Source: Natronobacterium haloterrestre
GTDB lineage: Archaea > Halobacteriota > Halobacteria > Halobacteriales > Natrialbaceae
Length of the DNA: 64,000 nt
Direction: 5' to 3'
NCBI RefSeq assembly: GCF_900112205.1
Contig: NZ_FOKW01000010.1
Location: 62,001 to 126,000, forward strand
Below, one piece after another: positions 44,261 to 53,030 of this stretch. The notes beneath the pieces were generated by a model, which ran no database searches, had not been told where the DNA came from, and saw only the letters and a program-made list of their open reading frames with translations. Each line of letters opens with the position of its first letter. Position 1 is the first letter of the stretch. Position numbers and translations under genes: made by a program.

Positions 44261-44859
44261 AGGTCCGAACCTGGCCCGTCGCCGGCGTCGTCTTCGCCGT
44301 CCTGTGGATCTTCGTCCGCGGGATCGAACTCGAGTCGATGACGCTGTTCGGCCAGTTCCTCGAGGGGCTCGCCGTCGGGTTGCCGATCGCGTTCGTCTTC
44401 CGCCGGCTCTACGCGAAGCGGATCACCGTCTCGCGGGGACGCCGCGTGAAACCCGCCCTGCTCTACCTGCTTGCCTTCGTGTGGGAACTCCTGCGGGCGA
44501 ACGTCGACATGGTCTATCGGGTGGTCGCACCCAGTATGCCGATCGAGCCCGAGGTCGTCCTCGTCCCGCTGCGGGCCGAGACCGACCTCGCGATCACGCT
44601 GCTTGCAAACAGCGTCACGCTCACGCCCGGCACCGTCGCGCTGGATTACGACGAAGACGTCAACGCCCTGTACGTCCACGCGGTCGACGGCCGCGATCCC
44701 GCGGCGATCGTCGCCCCGATCCGCCGGTGGGAGGACTACGCCCTCGAGATCTTCGACGAGGACGCCGCGCCCGAAGATCCGGCCCGGCAGTTCGTCGTCT
44801 CGGGCGGGGAAAGGGACAAACCGGAGCCGGACGAACGCGCAGGTGGGTACGATGACTGA
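44257..44859 (+). CDS. mnhE: Mrp antiporter subunit E
   Basis: 200 residues. Two or three helices at the start (WPVAGVVFAVLWIFVRGI) and a soluble C-half with LRAETDLAITLLANSVTLTPGTVALDYD, the MnhE signature (LTPGTxxx). Cytosolic tail acidic. The mnhF ATG starts eight bases before its stop. Confidence 0.94.
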   Translation: MKVRTWPVAGVVFAVLWIFVRGIELESMTLFGQFLEGLAVGLPIAFVFRRLYAKRITVSRGRRVKPALLYLLAFVWELLRANVDMVYRVVAPSMPIEPEVVLVPLRAETDLAITLLANSVTLTPGTVALDYDEDVNALYVHAVDGRDPAAIVAPIRRWEDYALEIFDEDAAPEDPARQFVVSGGERDKPEPDERAGGYDD

Positions 44860-45145
44860 GGCCACCGATCCGGCCGTCCTCGAGACGACGATCCGGGCCG
44901 CGATCGTCGTCGTCAGTGCCCTCTGTGTCTTCTGTAGCTACCGGGTGATCCGCGGGCCGACGGATCCGGATCGGGTGGTCGCGCTCGATGCCATCGCGAC
45001 GAACGTGGTCGCGATCGCGGTGCTGTTCGCGATCCAGACCGACCGTGGACTCTTCCTCACCGTGAGCCTGGTGCTCGCGATCATCGCCTTCATCGCGACC
45101 GTGGCCGTCGCCAAGTTCGTCACGGAAGGGGAGGTGATCGAATGA
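44852..45145 (+). CDS. mnhF: Mrp antiporter subunit F
   Basis: 97 residues from ATG 44852 (MTEATDPAVLETTIRA). Three helices and the motif YRVIRGPTDPDRVVALDAIATN typical of MnhF/MrpF. Overlaps mnhE by eight bases and mnhG by four. Confidence 0.94.
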   Translation: MTEATDPAVLETTIRAAIVVVSALCVFCSYRVIRGPTDPDRVVALDAIATNVVAIAVLFAIQTDRGLFLTVSLVLAIIAFIATVAVAKFVTEGEVIE

Positions 45146-45570
45146 TCCGAGCCACCCTCGTGATCGCGCTCGTCCTCGTCGGAGTCTTCTTCCTGACGGT
45201 CGGCACGATCGGCCTGCTCCGGCTGCCGAACGTCTACAACCGGATGCACGCCACGAGCAAGCCCACGACGCTGGGGACTGCCGCGATCTTCCTCGCGGCG
45301 TTCGTCCAGTTCGGCCCCGGGGGCGAGGGACTGACGGCGCTTGTCGGTGCCGTCTTCCTGTTTCTGACCGTGCCCACCGGCGCACACATGATCGCCCGCG
45401 CGGCCGAGCGGATCGGGGTGCCGTTCCTGGGAAGCGTCACCTGGCCCGACGCCTCGCAGCTGGCACGCGAGGAGGAACCGCGAGCGGACGCGGAACGCGG
45501 TGCCGAGAGAGACGCCGAACGCCAGCCCGGAACGGGTCCCGGCCCCGATCCGGCCGCCGACGAGGACTGA
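45142..45570 (+). CDS. mnhG: Mrp antiporter subunit G
   Basis: 142 residues; helices plus the MnhG motif GLLRLPNVYNRMHATSKPTTLGTAAIFLA (parts). A long acidic, Arg/Glu/Pro-rich tail (from about residue 105) extends beyond the family core. Last gene of the mnhABCDEFG operon, which appears complete and in the canonical order. Confidence 0.94.
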   Translation: MIRATLVIALVLVGVFFLTVGTIGLLRLPNVYNRMHATSKPTTLGTAAIFLAAFVQFGPGGEGLTALVGAVFLFLTVPTGAHMIARAAERIGVPFLGSVTWPDASQLAREEEPRADAERGAERDAERQPGTGPGPDPAADED

Positions 45571-45619
45571 CGTACCGCTCGAGAACGAGGTTCTTCGACG
45601 CTTCGATACCGACTCGTGG

Positions 45620-46150
45620 TTACTCCGTCTCGAGTTCCCGGTCGGTTCGCTCCCGCTCGCCGTCGCGGTCGGGGTCGGGGTCGGGGTCGCGATTGTGATT
45701 GTGGTCGCGAGCCCACGCCTGCGCGTCCTCGAGCGTCTCCGTCTCCAGCAGCCGCTCGAGTTTGCGCTCGAACCCCTCGTCGGTCAACTCGCCGGCCGCA
45801 TAGCGTTCCCGGAGGGTTTCCAGCGCCTCTCGAGAATCGGCTTCGAACCCGGATGTGGCGTCCCCCGACCGGGAGCGGTCGCGTTGCCGCTCGGACTCGC
45901 CCTGGCGTTCACCGCTCGTCCAGTCGTCGACCCACTCCTCCCGGTCGGATTCGTCGCCAAAGAGGATCGCAACCATCGGCACGACGACGATGTAGCCGAC
46001 GAGCAAGGCGGCGAGCCACCAGCCCCGTCCCGTGAACATGGCGCCCAGCCACAGGCCGGTCACGAGCATCGATGCGATTCCCGTCGCGTTTTCGCGGAGG
46101 TCGGCCATCCGGCCGTCGTCGCGCCTGTCGGTTCCCTCGCCGAGTCCCAT
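45620..46150 (-). CDS. SHOCT-domain membrane protein
   Basis: 176 residues. Two helices (ASMLVTGLWLGAMFTG and WLAALLVGYIVVVPMVAILFG), a charged linker, then a SHOCT domain ALETLRERYAAGELTDEGFERKLERLLE (seen in parts), a short motif that binds other proteins or nucleic acid. The Asp/Pro/His repeat tail NHNRDPDPDPDRDGERER is unusual. The TATA-like ctatatt on the minus strand is about 25 bases from the ATG at 46150, which supports that start. Confidence 0.85.
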   Translation of the reverse strand: MGLGEGTDRRDDGRMADLRENATGIASMLVTGLWLGAMFTGRGWWLAALLVGYIVVVPMVAILFGDESDREEWVDDWTSGERQGESERQRDRSRSGDATSGFEADSREALETLRERYAAGELTDEGFERKLERLLETETLEDAQAWARDHNHNRDPDPDPDRDGERERTDRELETE

Positions 46151-46280
46151 ACCGATCGTGTCGGTACGTAAATCAATATAGCTTGTCGCCGCCGAGCGGT
46201 CGGCGGATCGCTACGGCGGGTGCTGTGTGGCGGTGGGGGAGCAGGTGGCCAGGTGGGCAGGTGGCGGAGAAGTGCGCGTC

Positions 46281-48494
46281 TTACGCGAGCGTCGACTCGA
46301 GTGCCTCGAGCGCAGCCTCGCGGACGGCCTCCCGTTCGCCGGGGAGGAACTCGATGTGACCGTCCTGACCGCCGACGACGCGGACGCCGGCGTCGGTCGC
46401 CGCGTCGGCGATGGCGTCGCCGAACTCGCGGACGTCGATCGAGTCGATGGGCCGGACGTGCAGTTCGTCGTCGGCCAGACCGAAGACGGCGAACGGCTCC
46501 TCGGCGTCGCGACGGCGGTACAGCGCGTCCAGCAGCAGCGTCGTCGTCGGGAAGTCGAAGCGGTGGGTAAACGCCGTCGTGTCGAGTACGGCGACGGTGA
46601 CGTCACCGACCCGTTCGGTCGTCAGGTTCTCCCGTGCGGTCTCGAGTTCCGTCTCGAGTTTCGCACGGAACTGCTCGGAGACGTGGGCCGCGAGGTCGCC
46701 GTCGGCGTCCCGGCCGTCGTCGCCCGCGGCGCCGTCGCCGAACAGCAGGTCGGCGACCAGTTCGCGCTTGTCCTTGTACGACTGGTAGTAGGCCTCGAGC
46801 GCGACGGCCTCGCGGCGCTCGGAGAGGCCGGTCTCGTCGAAGCCGGCGTCGGCGGCGAGGTCGAGGTAGTCCTCGGGTGCGTCCTCCCAGTAGCTGACCG
46901 CGGGGAGGTGCTCGAGGTCGGCCCGGACGTCGTCGTTGACGTGGGCGCCGACGTTGGCGGCGAGCGCCGTCGAGGTGAGATCGGTCACGTCCGCGCCGGC
47001 CAGCGACGGCGCGACGGCGACCGAGACGGCCTCGGCGACGGCTTCGTCCGCACGGCTGTCGTCGACGACGACCGCGTTGGCGTCGTACAGCGAGAGCAGT
47101 TCGTAGCCGTCGACCGACTCCTCGGTGGAACCGGCGTCGACGAGCACGATCAGCGGGAACTGCTCGCCGTGGCGCTCGCGGGCCTCGAGCATCGAGGTGA
47201 CGTCGTCGGTCGCGGCGTCCATGTCGTAGACGCGGCCGTCGAGCGGCCGGCGCTCGAAGTAGTGGTACTCGGCGTCCTCGCGGGTGTGTTTCTCGCGGAT
47301 CAGCGGGAGGACGGCGCGCTCGATGGCGGCGCCGGCGACGTAGCCGTCCGCGGTCGCGCTGTGGCGGACGACGATCGGTCGGGCCTCCATGACCGCACGC
47401 CGGATCGCGGTCGCGGCGTCGCCGAGTTCGTCCTCGACGGCGGCGACGGCGTCGTGATCGGCAAGCAGGTCGATCTCGGCGGGTCGAGCCTCGCGCTCGA
47501 TCGCGGTCTCGAGGCGGTCGACGACGGTCTCGCGGGCCTCGTCGGTGAGGACCTCGAGCGCCTCGGTCTCGATCTGGAGTTCGCCGTGGTGGCGTTCGAC
47601 CTCGCCCTCGAGGGCGACGACGTCGCCGACTTCGACGCTCGGGTAGGCGCGGACGCCGGCCTCCTCGAAGGCGGCACACTCGACGCTCCCGTTTTCGTCG
47701 CTCAGTTCGAAGACCGTCGGGCCGCTGGTCTGTCGGACGCCGGTGATCTCGCCCTCGAGTCGGACGACGGTGCCGACCTGGCCGTCGATCGCGTCGACGG
47801 TGGTCCGCTTGAGCGCGGCGTCGGTGTCGGTGGTCGGCTCGGCGTCGGCTGCGTCGTCGGTCGCCGCGGTCGAACCGCTCGGGCTCGCCTCGGCCGCGAC
47901 GGTACCGCCGGAGCCGGCGGCGACTGCGTCGGTCGTGCTCGCGCCGGAGGGGACCTCCTCGTCGCTCGGGCCGGTGTCGTCGGCCGCGGCCTGGAGTTCG
48001 CCGGCGGTGGGTTCGTCGGGTTCCGCCGCGTCGGCGGGTTCGGCTTCGGCTTCGGGTTCGGCTTCGCTCGCGTCAGCGTCCGCCTCGGCGTCGTCGCTTT
48101 CGTCGTCCTCGAACTCCTCCGGGCGCAACTCGTCGTCGCCCGTGTCGATCAACTTCCCGCGGAACTCGCGTTCGCGCTGGCGAATCGACCAGCCGAGGTC
48201 GACGTTGCCGTTGTCGCGGACGTCGAGCACCTGGACGAACACCTGGTCGCCGGGCTCCCACTCGAGGCTCTCGAGTCGTTGGTCGAGTTCGCTTCTGTGC
48301 AACAGGCCAGTGACGTGGTCGCCGACGTCGACGAAGACGCCGAAGTCGGCGTAGCCGTCGACGGTACCCCGGTAGTAGCGGCCGGGGGTGAGTTGCGAGG
48401 GGGACGTTCCGCGAAATTCGAAAACGGCGTCCTCCTCGTGACTCTCGCAGATTTCTCCGTCGACAGCTGTGCCACAGATGATACAGTTACCCAT
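46281..48494 (-). CDS. S1/OB-fold protein with a degenerate DHH (RecJ-like) domain
   Basis: 737 residues. N-terminal zinc knuckle (C4, C7, C16, H19); S1 RNA-binding domain (about 36-104: GRYYRGTVDGYADFGVFVDVGDHVTGLL); a disordered Ala/Glu/Asp-rich linker (about 118-235); OB-fold (243-310: GEITGVRQTSGPTVFELSDENGSVECAAF); and a DHH/RecJ-like domain from about 360. The signature motifs are altered (HSATADGYVAG, VVDDSRADEAV), so nuclease activity is doubtful. Haloarchaea have several such RecJ-like paralogues, some linked to the replisome. Function inferred only. Ends two bases from a chance GTCTTAC. Confidence 0.82.
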   Translation of the reverse strand: MGNCIICGTAVDGEICESHEEDAVFEFRGTSPSQLTPGRYYRGTVDGYADFGVFVDVGDHVTGLLHRSELDQRLESLEWEPGDQVFVQVLDVRDNGNVDLGWSIRQREREFRGKLIDTGDDELRPEEFEDDESDDAEADADASEAEPEAEAEPADAAEPDEPTAGELQAAADDTGPSDEEVPSGASTTDAVAAGSGGTVAAEASPSGSTAATDDAADAEPTTDTDAALKRTTVDAIDGQVGTVVRLEGEITGVRQTSGPTVFELSDENGSVECAAFEEAGVRAYPSVEVGDVVALEGEVERHHGELQIETEALEVLTDEARETVVDRLETAIEREARPAEIDLLADHDAVAAVEDELGDAATAIRRAVMEARPIVVRHSATADGYVAGAAIERAVLPLIREKHTREDAEYHYFERRPLDGRVYDMDAATDDVTSMLEARERHGEQFPLIVLVDAGSTEESVDGYELLSLYDANAVVVDDSRADEAVAEAVSVAVAPSLAGADVTDLTSTALAANVGAHVNDDVRADLEHLPAVSYWEDAPEDYLDLAADAGFDETGLSERREAVALEAYYQSYKDKRELVADLLFGDGAAGDDGRDADGDLAAHVSEQFRAKLETELETARENLTTERVGDVTVAVLDTTAFTHRFDFPTTTLLLDALYRRRDAEEPFAVFGLADDELHVRPIDSIDVREFGDAIADAATDAGVRVVGGQDGHIEFLPGEREAVREAALEALESTLA

Positions 48495-48575
48495 CTACTC
48501 GATTGAAGCAGTTTCGCCCTAAAACGGTTGTCGAAATGCGTTCGTCGTCTCGGCCCCGGCGGACCGACGCCGGAT

Positions 48576-48839
48576 TCAGTCGAACACCGACGACTCTTCC
48601 TCGAGTTCCTCGATGTCGTCGGTGAGTTTCCGGACGTCCTCGGGGAACAGCGAGACCTGGATCTCGTTGCCGTCGTCGTCCTCGAAGACGAGTTTGACTC
48701 GTTTGTCGCCGAACTCCCGGGCCTCGACGTCGTCGACGTCGAACAGCTTCGCGGTCGCGGATTTGTTCTTGGGGCCGACGTTCTTGATCGATCCGTCGTT
48801 GAGCTCGACCATGAAGTCCTCGAGGGTCAGTGCGAGCAT
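48576..48839 (-). CDS. Small conserved haloarchaeal protein, 87 aa
   Basis: From ATG 48839 (MLALTLEDFMVELNDGSIKNV). A strand-rich head with FEDDDGNEIQVSLFPEDVRKL and an acidic end (ELEEESSVFD). Homologues of this size occur across haloarchaea without known function (from memory). The TTTTTTATCCC block at about 48858-48868 stands 20-25 bases upstream, typical for a leaderless gene. It follows the RecJ-like gene only in the sense of being upstream of it by 81 bases on the same strand. Confidence 0.75.
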   Translation of the reverse strand: MLALTLEDFMVELNDGSIKNVGPKNKSATAKLFDVDDVEAREFGDKRVKLVFEDDDGNEIQVSLFPEDVRKLTDDIEELEEESSVFD

Positions 48840-49246
48840 AGTCGGAGTACGGACCCGGGATAAAAAACGGCACGGCATCGACGGCGCGCCGGATCGACCG
48901 CCCGACCGATGGGACGGGAGTCCGATACACCGCCCGGAGTCGGCGACCGTCGTCGTGCCGGAACGCCGAGCAAGCGACGCGACACCCTCGGGTCGGGGTG
49001 TCCGCGCCGACGTCTCGCCCTCGCTCGGCGCTATTCGATCGCGTTCGCGACCGGACCGCACGCGTGGTGTGTCAGGGCGCCTGCGGCCGGCTATCGATGT
49101 GAGCGGCGACCTGATAAGTGTTGGTGACCGTACATTCCGGGGACGGCGCCACGACGACCGCTGACGCGGCGTCCGAGGCGTTCGCGCCGGGGGCGGGAAG
49201 CGCTCGTATACATTTAAGGTATCTTCGAACCAACAGTTCGAACGCT
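48840..49246. other. Intergenic region of 407 bases
   Basis: No gene is supported. It holds two divergent promoter elements: the T-rich block near 48858 for the minus-strand 87-residue gene and CATTTAAGGT (49211-49220) for the plus-strand hydrolase at 49247. An acacttatc-like element on the minus strand near 49112-49121 has no gene after it. The rest is featureless GC-rich DNA. Confidence 0.5.
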
Positions 49247-49960
49247 ATGGAACTCACCTGGCACGGTCACTCGACGTGGCACGTTACGGTCGGCGACACG
49301 GACTTGCTGATCGACCCGTTCTTCGACAACCCGAAGACCGACCTCGAGCCGTCGGACGTCGAGACGCCCGACTACGTCCTGTTGACCCACGGGCACGCGG
49401 ACCACATCGCCCACGCCGGCGAGTTTTCCGACGCGACGCTGGTCGCGACGCCGGAACTGGTCTCGTACTGCGAGGAGGAGTTCGGCTTCGAGGACGCCGT
49501 CGGCGGCATGGGGATGAACCTCGGCGGCACCGTCGAGTGTGGCGACGCCTACGTCACTATGGTCCGGGCCGACCACACCAACGGGATCATGACCGAGTAC
49601 GACGCCGACGCCGGGATGCCCGCCGGGTTCGTCATCTCGGACGAACATCCCCACGACGCCGGTCCCGACGCCACGACCCTGTACAACGCGGGTGACACCG
49701 CGCTGATGAGCGAGATGCGCGACGTGATCGGCGACTACCTCGAGCCCGACGCGGCGATCGTCCCGATCGGCGATCACTTCACCATGGGCACCCAGCAGGC
49801 CGCGGTCGCGGTCGACTGGCTCGACGTCGACCACGCGCTCCCGCAGCACTACGACACGTTCCCGCCGATCGAGACCGACCCGGAGGAGTTCGCCGAGTAC
49901 GTCGACGACGCCGAGGTTCACGTCCTCGAGGGCGACGAGTCGATCGAACTCGAGGGTTGA
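49247..49960 (+). CDS. Metallo-beta-lactamase-fold hydrolase (UPF0173)
   Basis: 237 residues from ATG 49247 ([13 protein letters not shown]). Metal motif HGHADH at 48-53, Asp and His ligands later in [11 protein letters not shown] and [11 protein letters not shown]. This is the UPF0173 group, small single-domain MBL hydrolases of unknown substrate. The start fits the TATA element at 49211-49220, about 30 bases upstream. Confidence 0.92.
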   Translation: MELTWHGHSTWHVTVGDTDLLIDPFFDNPKTDLEPSDVETPDYVLLTHGHADHIAHAGEFSDATLVATPELVSYCEEEFGFEDAVGGMGMNLGGTVECGDAYVTMVRADHTNGIMTEYDADAGMPAGFVISDEHPHDAGPDATTLYNAGDTALMSEMRDVIGDYLEPDAAIVPIGDHFTMGTQQAAVAVDWLDVDHALPQHYDTFPPIETDPEEFAEYVDDAEVHVLEGDESIELEG

Positions 49961-50046
49961 GGCGACGTCGACGCGCTCCGGGCCGGAACGGATAGTCGCG
50001 AATCGTTTCTGAGCGTTTTCGAGACGAGTTCGTCTCGGGGGTGGAG

Positions 50047-50076
50047 CCGATGCGATCCGATCCGATGCGATCCGAT
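50047..50076. repeat. Tandem 15-bp repeat (x2) before osmC
   Basis: Two perfect 15-bp units CCGATGCGATCCGAT at 50047-50061 and 50062-50076, followed by a partial third. GATC-rich. Intergenic; could be slippage or a binding array for a regulator, without further evidence. Confidence 0.6.
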
Positions 50077-50233
50077 CTTGATCGGCGTCGAACCCCTCGA
50101 GGGTGATCCCGGGGAACCGCATCGACGATCGGGCCGCCCCGACGTAACGTCCGGTCGGTGTTTCTCAGCTAGCTGGACGGTATCCTCCGGGAGAACAACG
50201 TTTACACGGGCGGCCGTAGACGTCACGACTGCC

Positions 50234-50629
50234 ATGTCGAAAGACGTCACCACCGTCTCCGAGGAAGGCTACAGCGCGACGAACGAGATCCGCGACTTCG
50301 AGACGACCATCGACGCCAACGGCGAGGACGCGCCCGACACGCTCGAGGCACTGCTCGCGGCCTACGGCTCCTGTTACGTCCCCGCGCTCCGGGTCGGGGG
50401 CCAACAGCGCGGCGAGGAGGACCTCGGGAAGATCGAGATCGAGTCGACGGGCGAACTCAACGACGACGACAAACTCGAGTCGGTCCACTTCGACATCCGT
50501 GTCGAGGCCGACGTCGACGACGAGACGGGCGAGGAAATCATCGAGCGCGCGTTCGAACTCTGCAAGGTCCACGACGCGCTGAAAGAGAGCCTCCACGCGG
50601 AGACGACCTTCGAGGGCGACGCGTTTTAG
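50234..50629 (+). CDS. OsmC/Ohr family protein
   Basis: 131 residues from ATG 50234. The two redox cysteines Cys 47 (AAYGSCYVPAL) and Cys 110 (AFELCKVHDAL) are in the positions of OsmC/Ohr proteins, which reduce organic and lipid hydroperoxides. The N-terminus fits a swapped-dimer fold. Strongly acidic. Probably cytosolic peroxide defence. Confidence 0.89.
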   Translation: MSKDVTTVSEEGYSATNEIRDFETTIDANGEDAPDTLEALLAAYGSCYVPALRVGGQQRGEEDLGKIEIESTGELNDDDKLESVHFDIRVEADVDDETGEEIIERAFELCKVHDALKESLHAETTFEGDAF

Positions 50630-51197
50630 GGTCCCGGGGTTCGGTTCGACTCGTCGGTTCGTTTTGGTTCTCTCGTCGCGGCTCGAGTTCGCCCAGTTTT
50701 CGACTGTCCGTCGCCGGAAGCGGCGGCTCTCGGCTGTCGAAATACGATCGGTTCGGCCGTATCGCTCGATCCTGGCTCGCACAGTCGAAAGCCCGGGGGG
50801 AACCACGGGGCCGCGGAAGCCAGCCGACGGCGACCGGCGGCGACGGCCCGGCCGTCGGTCCCGTCGATCCCGCCGATTCCGCCGGTCGCCGTCGGCTCGC
50901 AGGGGCAACGGAAGGGGAGGGGGGAAGGAGGGTGGGGAGGGGTGGGGAGGGGAGGGGTGGGGTGGGTGGTGAGGGGGGAATGCCTCGGTCGCCGGCTGGG
51001 GGTGGGGTGGAGTGGGGTGAACTCAGCGGAAGGTGGTTCAGCGGAACGTCCGGCTGGGGATGAACCGAAACGCCCGCTGCATTCGTGTGTCCAACGGCTG
51101 CCATAATATCGGTGATGCCAAAATACGTTGGTGGGTTCGAGCGTGCGCCACGGGACCGAGAGCCAGGTTCAAGGGACTGCTCGAGACAGGACCTGAC
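50630..51197. other. Intergenic region with a long G-rich tract
   Basis: No gene found between osmC and the hexapeptide-repeat gene. From about 50900 to 51018 the plus strand is almost free of C, with many GGGG blocks separated by one to three bases, a strong G-quadruplex candidate, ending near GGTGAACTC. A small AT-rich element (cataatatcgg, near 51104) may serve the gene at 51198. Confidence 0.55.
50900..51018 (+). repeat. G-rich, C-poor tract with repeated GGGG/GGTGGGG blocks
   Basis: More than a dozen runs of three or more G lie within about 120 bases (ggggaggggggaagg, then gggtggggaggggtgggg, and so on). Complement is C-rich. Could form G-quadruplexes or triplex DNA. Confidence 0.7.
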
Positions 51198-51701
51198 ATG
51201 TTACGATCCTTCGAAGGTTCCGAGCCGGACGTCGCCGACTCCGCCCGCGTCGACGAGACGGCCGTCGTCATCGGCGACGTCGTCCTCGAGGCGGACGCGA
51301 GCGTCTGGCCCAACGCGACGCTCCGCGGTGATCACGGCCGGATCGTGGTCGGCGAGGGCGCGAACGTCCAGGACAACGCCGTGCTCCACGAGGACGCCGA
51401 ACTCGAGCCCTACGCCACGGTCGGACACAGCGCGATCGTCCACGACGCCACGGTCGGGGAACGCGCGCTCGTGGGCATGAACGCGGTCGTCCTCGACGGT
51501 GCCCGCGTCGGCGAGGGTGCGGTCGTCGCGGCCGGAAGCGTCGTCACCGAGGGGACCGAGGTGCCGCCGTCGACGCTGGTCGCCGGCTCGCCCGCCGAAC
51601 CGAAGACCGAGGTCGACGACCCGCGGCTCGAGGCGACCGCCGATCGATACGTCGAACTGGCGACGCGCCACGAGGAGGGGTCCGAACGGCTGGACGGGTA
51701 G
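51198..51701 (+). CDS. Gamma carbonic anhydrase-like hexapeptide protein
   Basis: 167-residue left-handed beta-helix of the gamma-CA/CaiE/YrdA family. Repeats such as ADASVWPNATLRGDHGRIVVGEGANVQDNAVLH (parts) are clear, with metal-ligand His in VLHEDAE and TVGHSAIVH. Start ATG 51198 (MLRSFEGSEPDVADSARVDE). Either a true carbonic anhydrase or a related acyl-CoA-binding protein; the active-site details cannot be settled by eye. Confidence 0.9.
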   Translation: MLRSFEGSEPDVADSARVDETAVVIGDVVLEADASVWPNATLRGDHGRIVVGEGANVQDNAVLHEDAELEPYATVGHSAIVHDATVGERALVGMNAVVLDGARVGEGAVVAAGSVVTEGTEVPPSTLVAGSPAEPKTEVDDPRLEATADRYVELATRHEEGSERLDG

Positions 51702-51817
51702 CCGCTCCGGGTGGGCCGGCGGGCTCGTGGCTTCGCGGTCCCCGCGAACTCGGGGATCGGTCGGAGACGAGTCGAGGATGGGAAACGCTGATACAGCGGC
51801 CGGCCGAATCGACGGTC

Positions 51818-52312
51818 ATGAGCGACAAGCCGTGGACCGACCGGATCGTCGGCGAGCGGATGACCGTCGATCAGGAGTTCTCCTCGCGGATTCGGGACTC
51901 GCGGTTCTCGAACCAGCAGTGGAGCCTGATCATGACGGCGACGGAGTTCGAGATCGAACGCGCCGACGACCCCGAAAACGCGCGACTCGTCGCGGACACC
52001 GAACAGGTCGAACAGATCATTCCGGAACTCGAGAACGTCCAGTCCGGGATGGGCGCGATGGGTGGCCCCGGGGGAGGTGGAGGCGGAGGCGCCGGCCCCG
52101 GATCGCGCGACTCCTCCGGCGGCCTCGTCGACTCGATCAAGGGCGCGCTCGGACTGGGCGGCGGTTCCGGACCCGGCTCCGGCGGCGATCACGACGAGAA
52201 ACTGGCGGCGGCAGAACGGCTCACCCAGGAGTACGCCGACGAACTCCAGTCCCACCTCGAGGACAACGGCCGCTGGGACTCCGTCCGCGAGGCCGCGGCG
52301 GAGAGCGAATAG
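51818..52312 (+). CDS. DUF5799 family haloarchaeal protein
   Basis: 164 residues: MSDKPWTDRIVGERMTVDQEF and RFSNQQWSLIMTATEFEIERADDPENARLVADT are typical of this haloarchaeal family (recognised from memory). A Gly-rich low-complexity segment (GGPGGGGGGGAGPG) breaks the chain, followed by a helical end with EYADELQSHLEDNGRWDSV. Function unknown. Confidence 0.78.
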   Translation: MSDKPWTDRIVGERMTVDQEFSSRIRDSRFSNQQWSLIMTATEFEIERADDPENARLVADTEQVEQIIPELENVQSGMGAMGGPGGGGGGGAGPGSRDSSGGLVDSIKGALGLGGGSGPGSGGDHDEKLAAAERLTQEYADELQSHLEDNGRWDSVREAAAESE

Positions 52313-52354
52313 CGGCCGCTGACGGCGCTCGGGTTCCCGTCGGCCGTAGCGACG

Positions 52355-52498
52355 TCAGTCGCCGGCCCGAAACAGGGTGTACTCGCTGGTCTCGTAGATG
52401 TTGATCAGTTCGTTGACCAGCTCGTCGTAGGACTCGTCCTCGACGCGCAGTGCGTCCAGCCGCTCGATGGTCTCCTCCTCGAGTTCGACGGTCGGCAT
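52355..52498 (-). CDS. Small RHH/antitoxin-like protein, 47 aa
   Basis: MPTVELEEETIERLDALRVED and ESYDELVNELINIYETSEYTLF: a strand, then two helices, much like the N-domain of a VapB/RHH antitoxin. No toxin gene is adjacent (neighbour is DUF5799 in the other direction). Such orphan RHH mini-proteins are common in haloarchaea. Start 52498 has a promoter-like element (gcttttgcc, minus strand) upstream. Confidence 0.72.
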   Translation of the reverse strand: MPTVELEEETIERLDALRVEDESYDELVNELINIYETSEYTLFRAGD

Positions 52499-52662
52499 AC
52501 GTGAGGGTTCGACGGCGACGGGCAAAAGCGCCACGGGGATTTCAGGGGGCGTCCCGACGGGCGGGGCGGTCGGGGACGAACACGACGCCGTCCGTGTCCG
52601 ACGGCTCGCCCTTACGACTGCAAGTCACAGCACCTTTAGGCACGGTTCCCGACCGTCAGTGT

Positions 52663-52947
52663 ATGACCGACGTAGACACGGTTACCGTTTCGATCGAAGC
52701 CGACGACTCCACTGACGAAGTCACCATCCCCGCCGGACTCCTCGACCTCGTCGCGGAGGGCGACCAGACCACCGCCGAGACGATCGGCGACGTCGCCCTG
52801 CTGTCGTTCGCCAGCCGCGCCCACCACGTCGTCCACCACGGCGAGGGCAGCGACGAGGAACTCGAGGCCCAGGAGGAACGCGTCATGGAGCTGTTCGAGG
52901 AGCGCTTCGGCGTGACGTTCGGCGAAGCGACCGGGCACCAGCACTGA
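52663..52947 (+). CDS. Small haloarchaeal protein, 94 aa (DUF7545-like)
   Basis: From ATG 52663 (MTDVDTVTVSIEADDSTDEVTIPAGLLDLVAEG). The centre has FASRAHHVVHHGEGSDEELEAQEERVMELFEERF with several His. This matches, from memory, a conserved small haloarchaeal family of unknown role. An AT-rich element (cctttagg) lies about 25 bases upstream. Its stop codon lies inside a 13-bp tandem repeat. Confidence 0.75.
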   Translation: MTDVDTVTVSIEADDSTDEVTIPAGLLDLVAEGDQTTAETIGDVALLSFASRAHHVVHHGEGSDEELEAQEERVMELFEERFGVTFGEATGHQH

Positions 52948-52978
52948 ACTGCCGGACTGAACTGCCGGACTGAACTGC
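52944..52978. repeat. 13-bp tandem repeat (CTGAACTGCCGGA) at the end of the small gene
   Basis: Two full copies and part of a third, starting on the last His codon/stop of the upstream gene. Suggests local duplication by slippage; it extends the 3' UTR only. Confidence 0.65.
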
Positions 52979-53030
52979 GCTGACGGGAGTTGCGGTTCGA
53001 CCCGATCCTTTTCGACTGACGGAGGGAGAG

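Noticed and set aside
46278-46284. GTCTTAC copy at 46278
   Set aside because: It coincides with the final codons and stop of the RecJ-like gene and stands alone; treated as chance.
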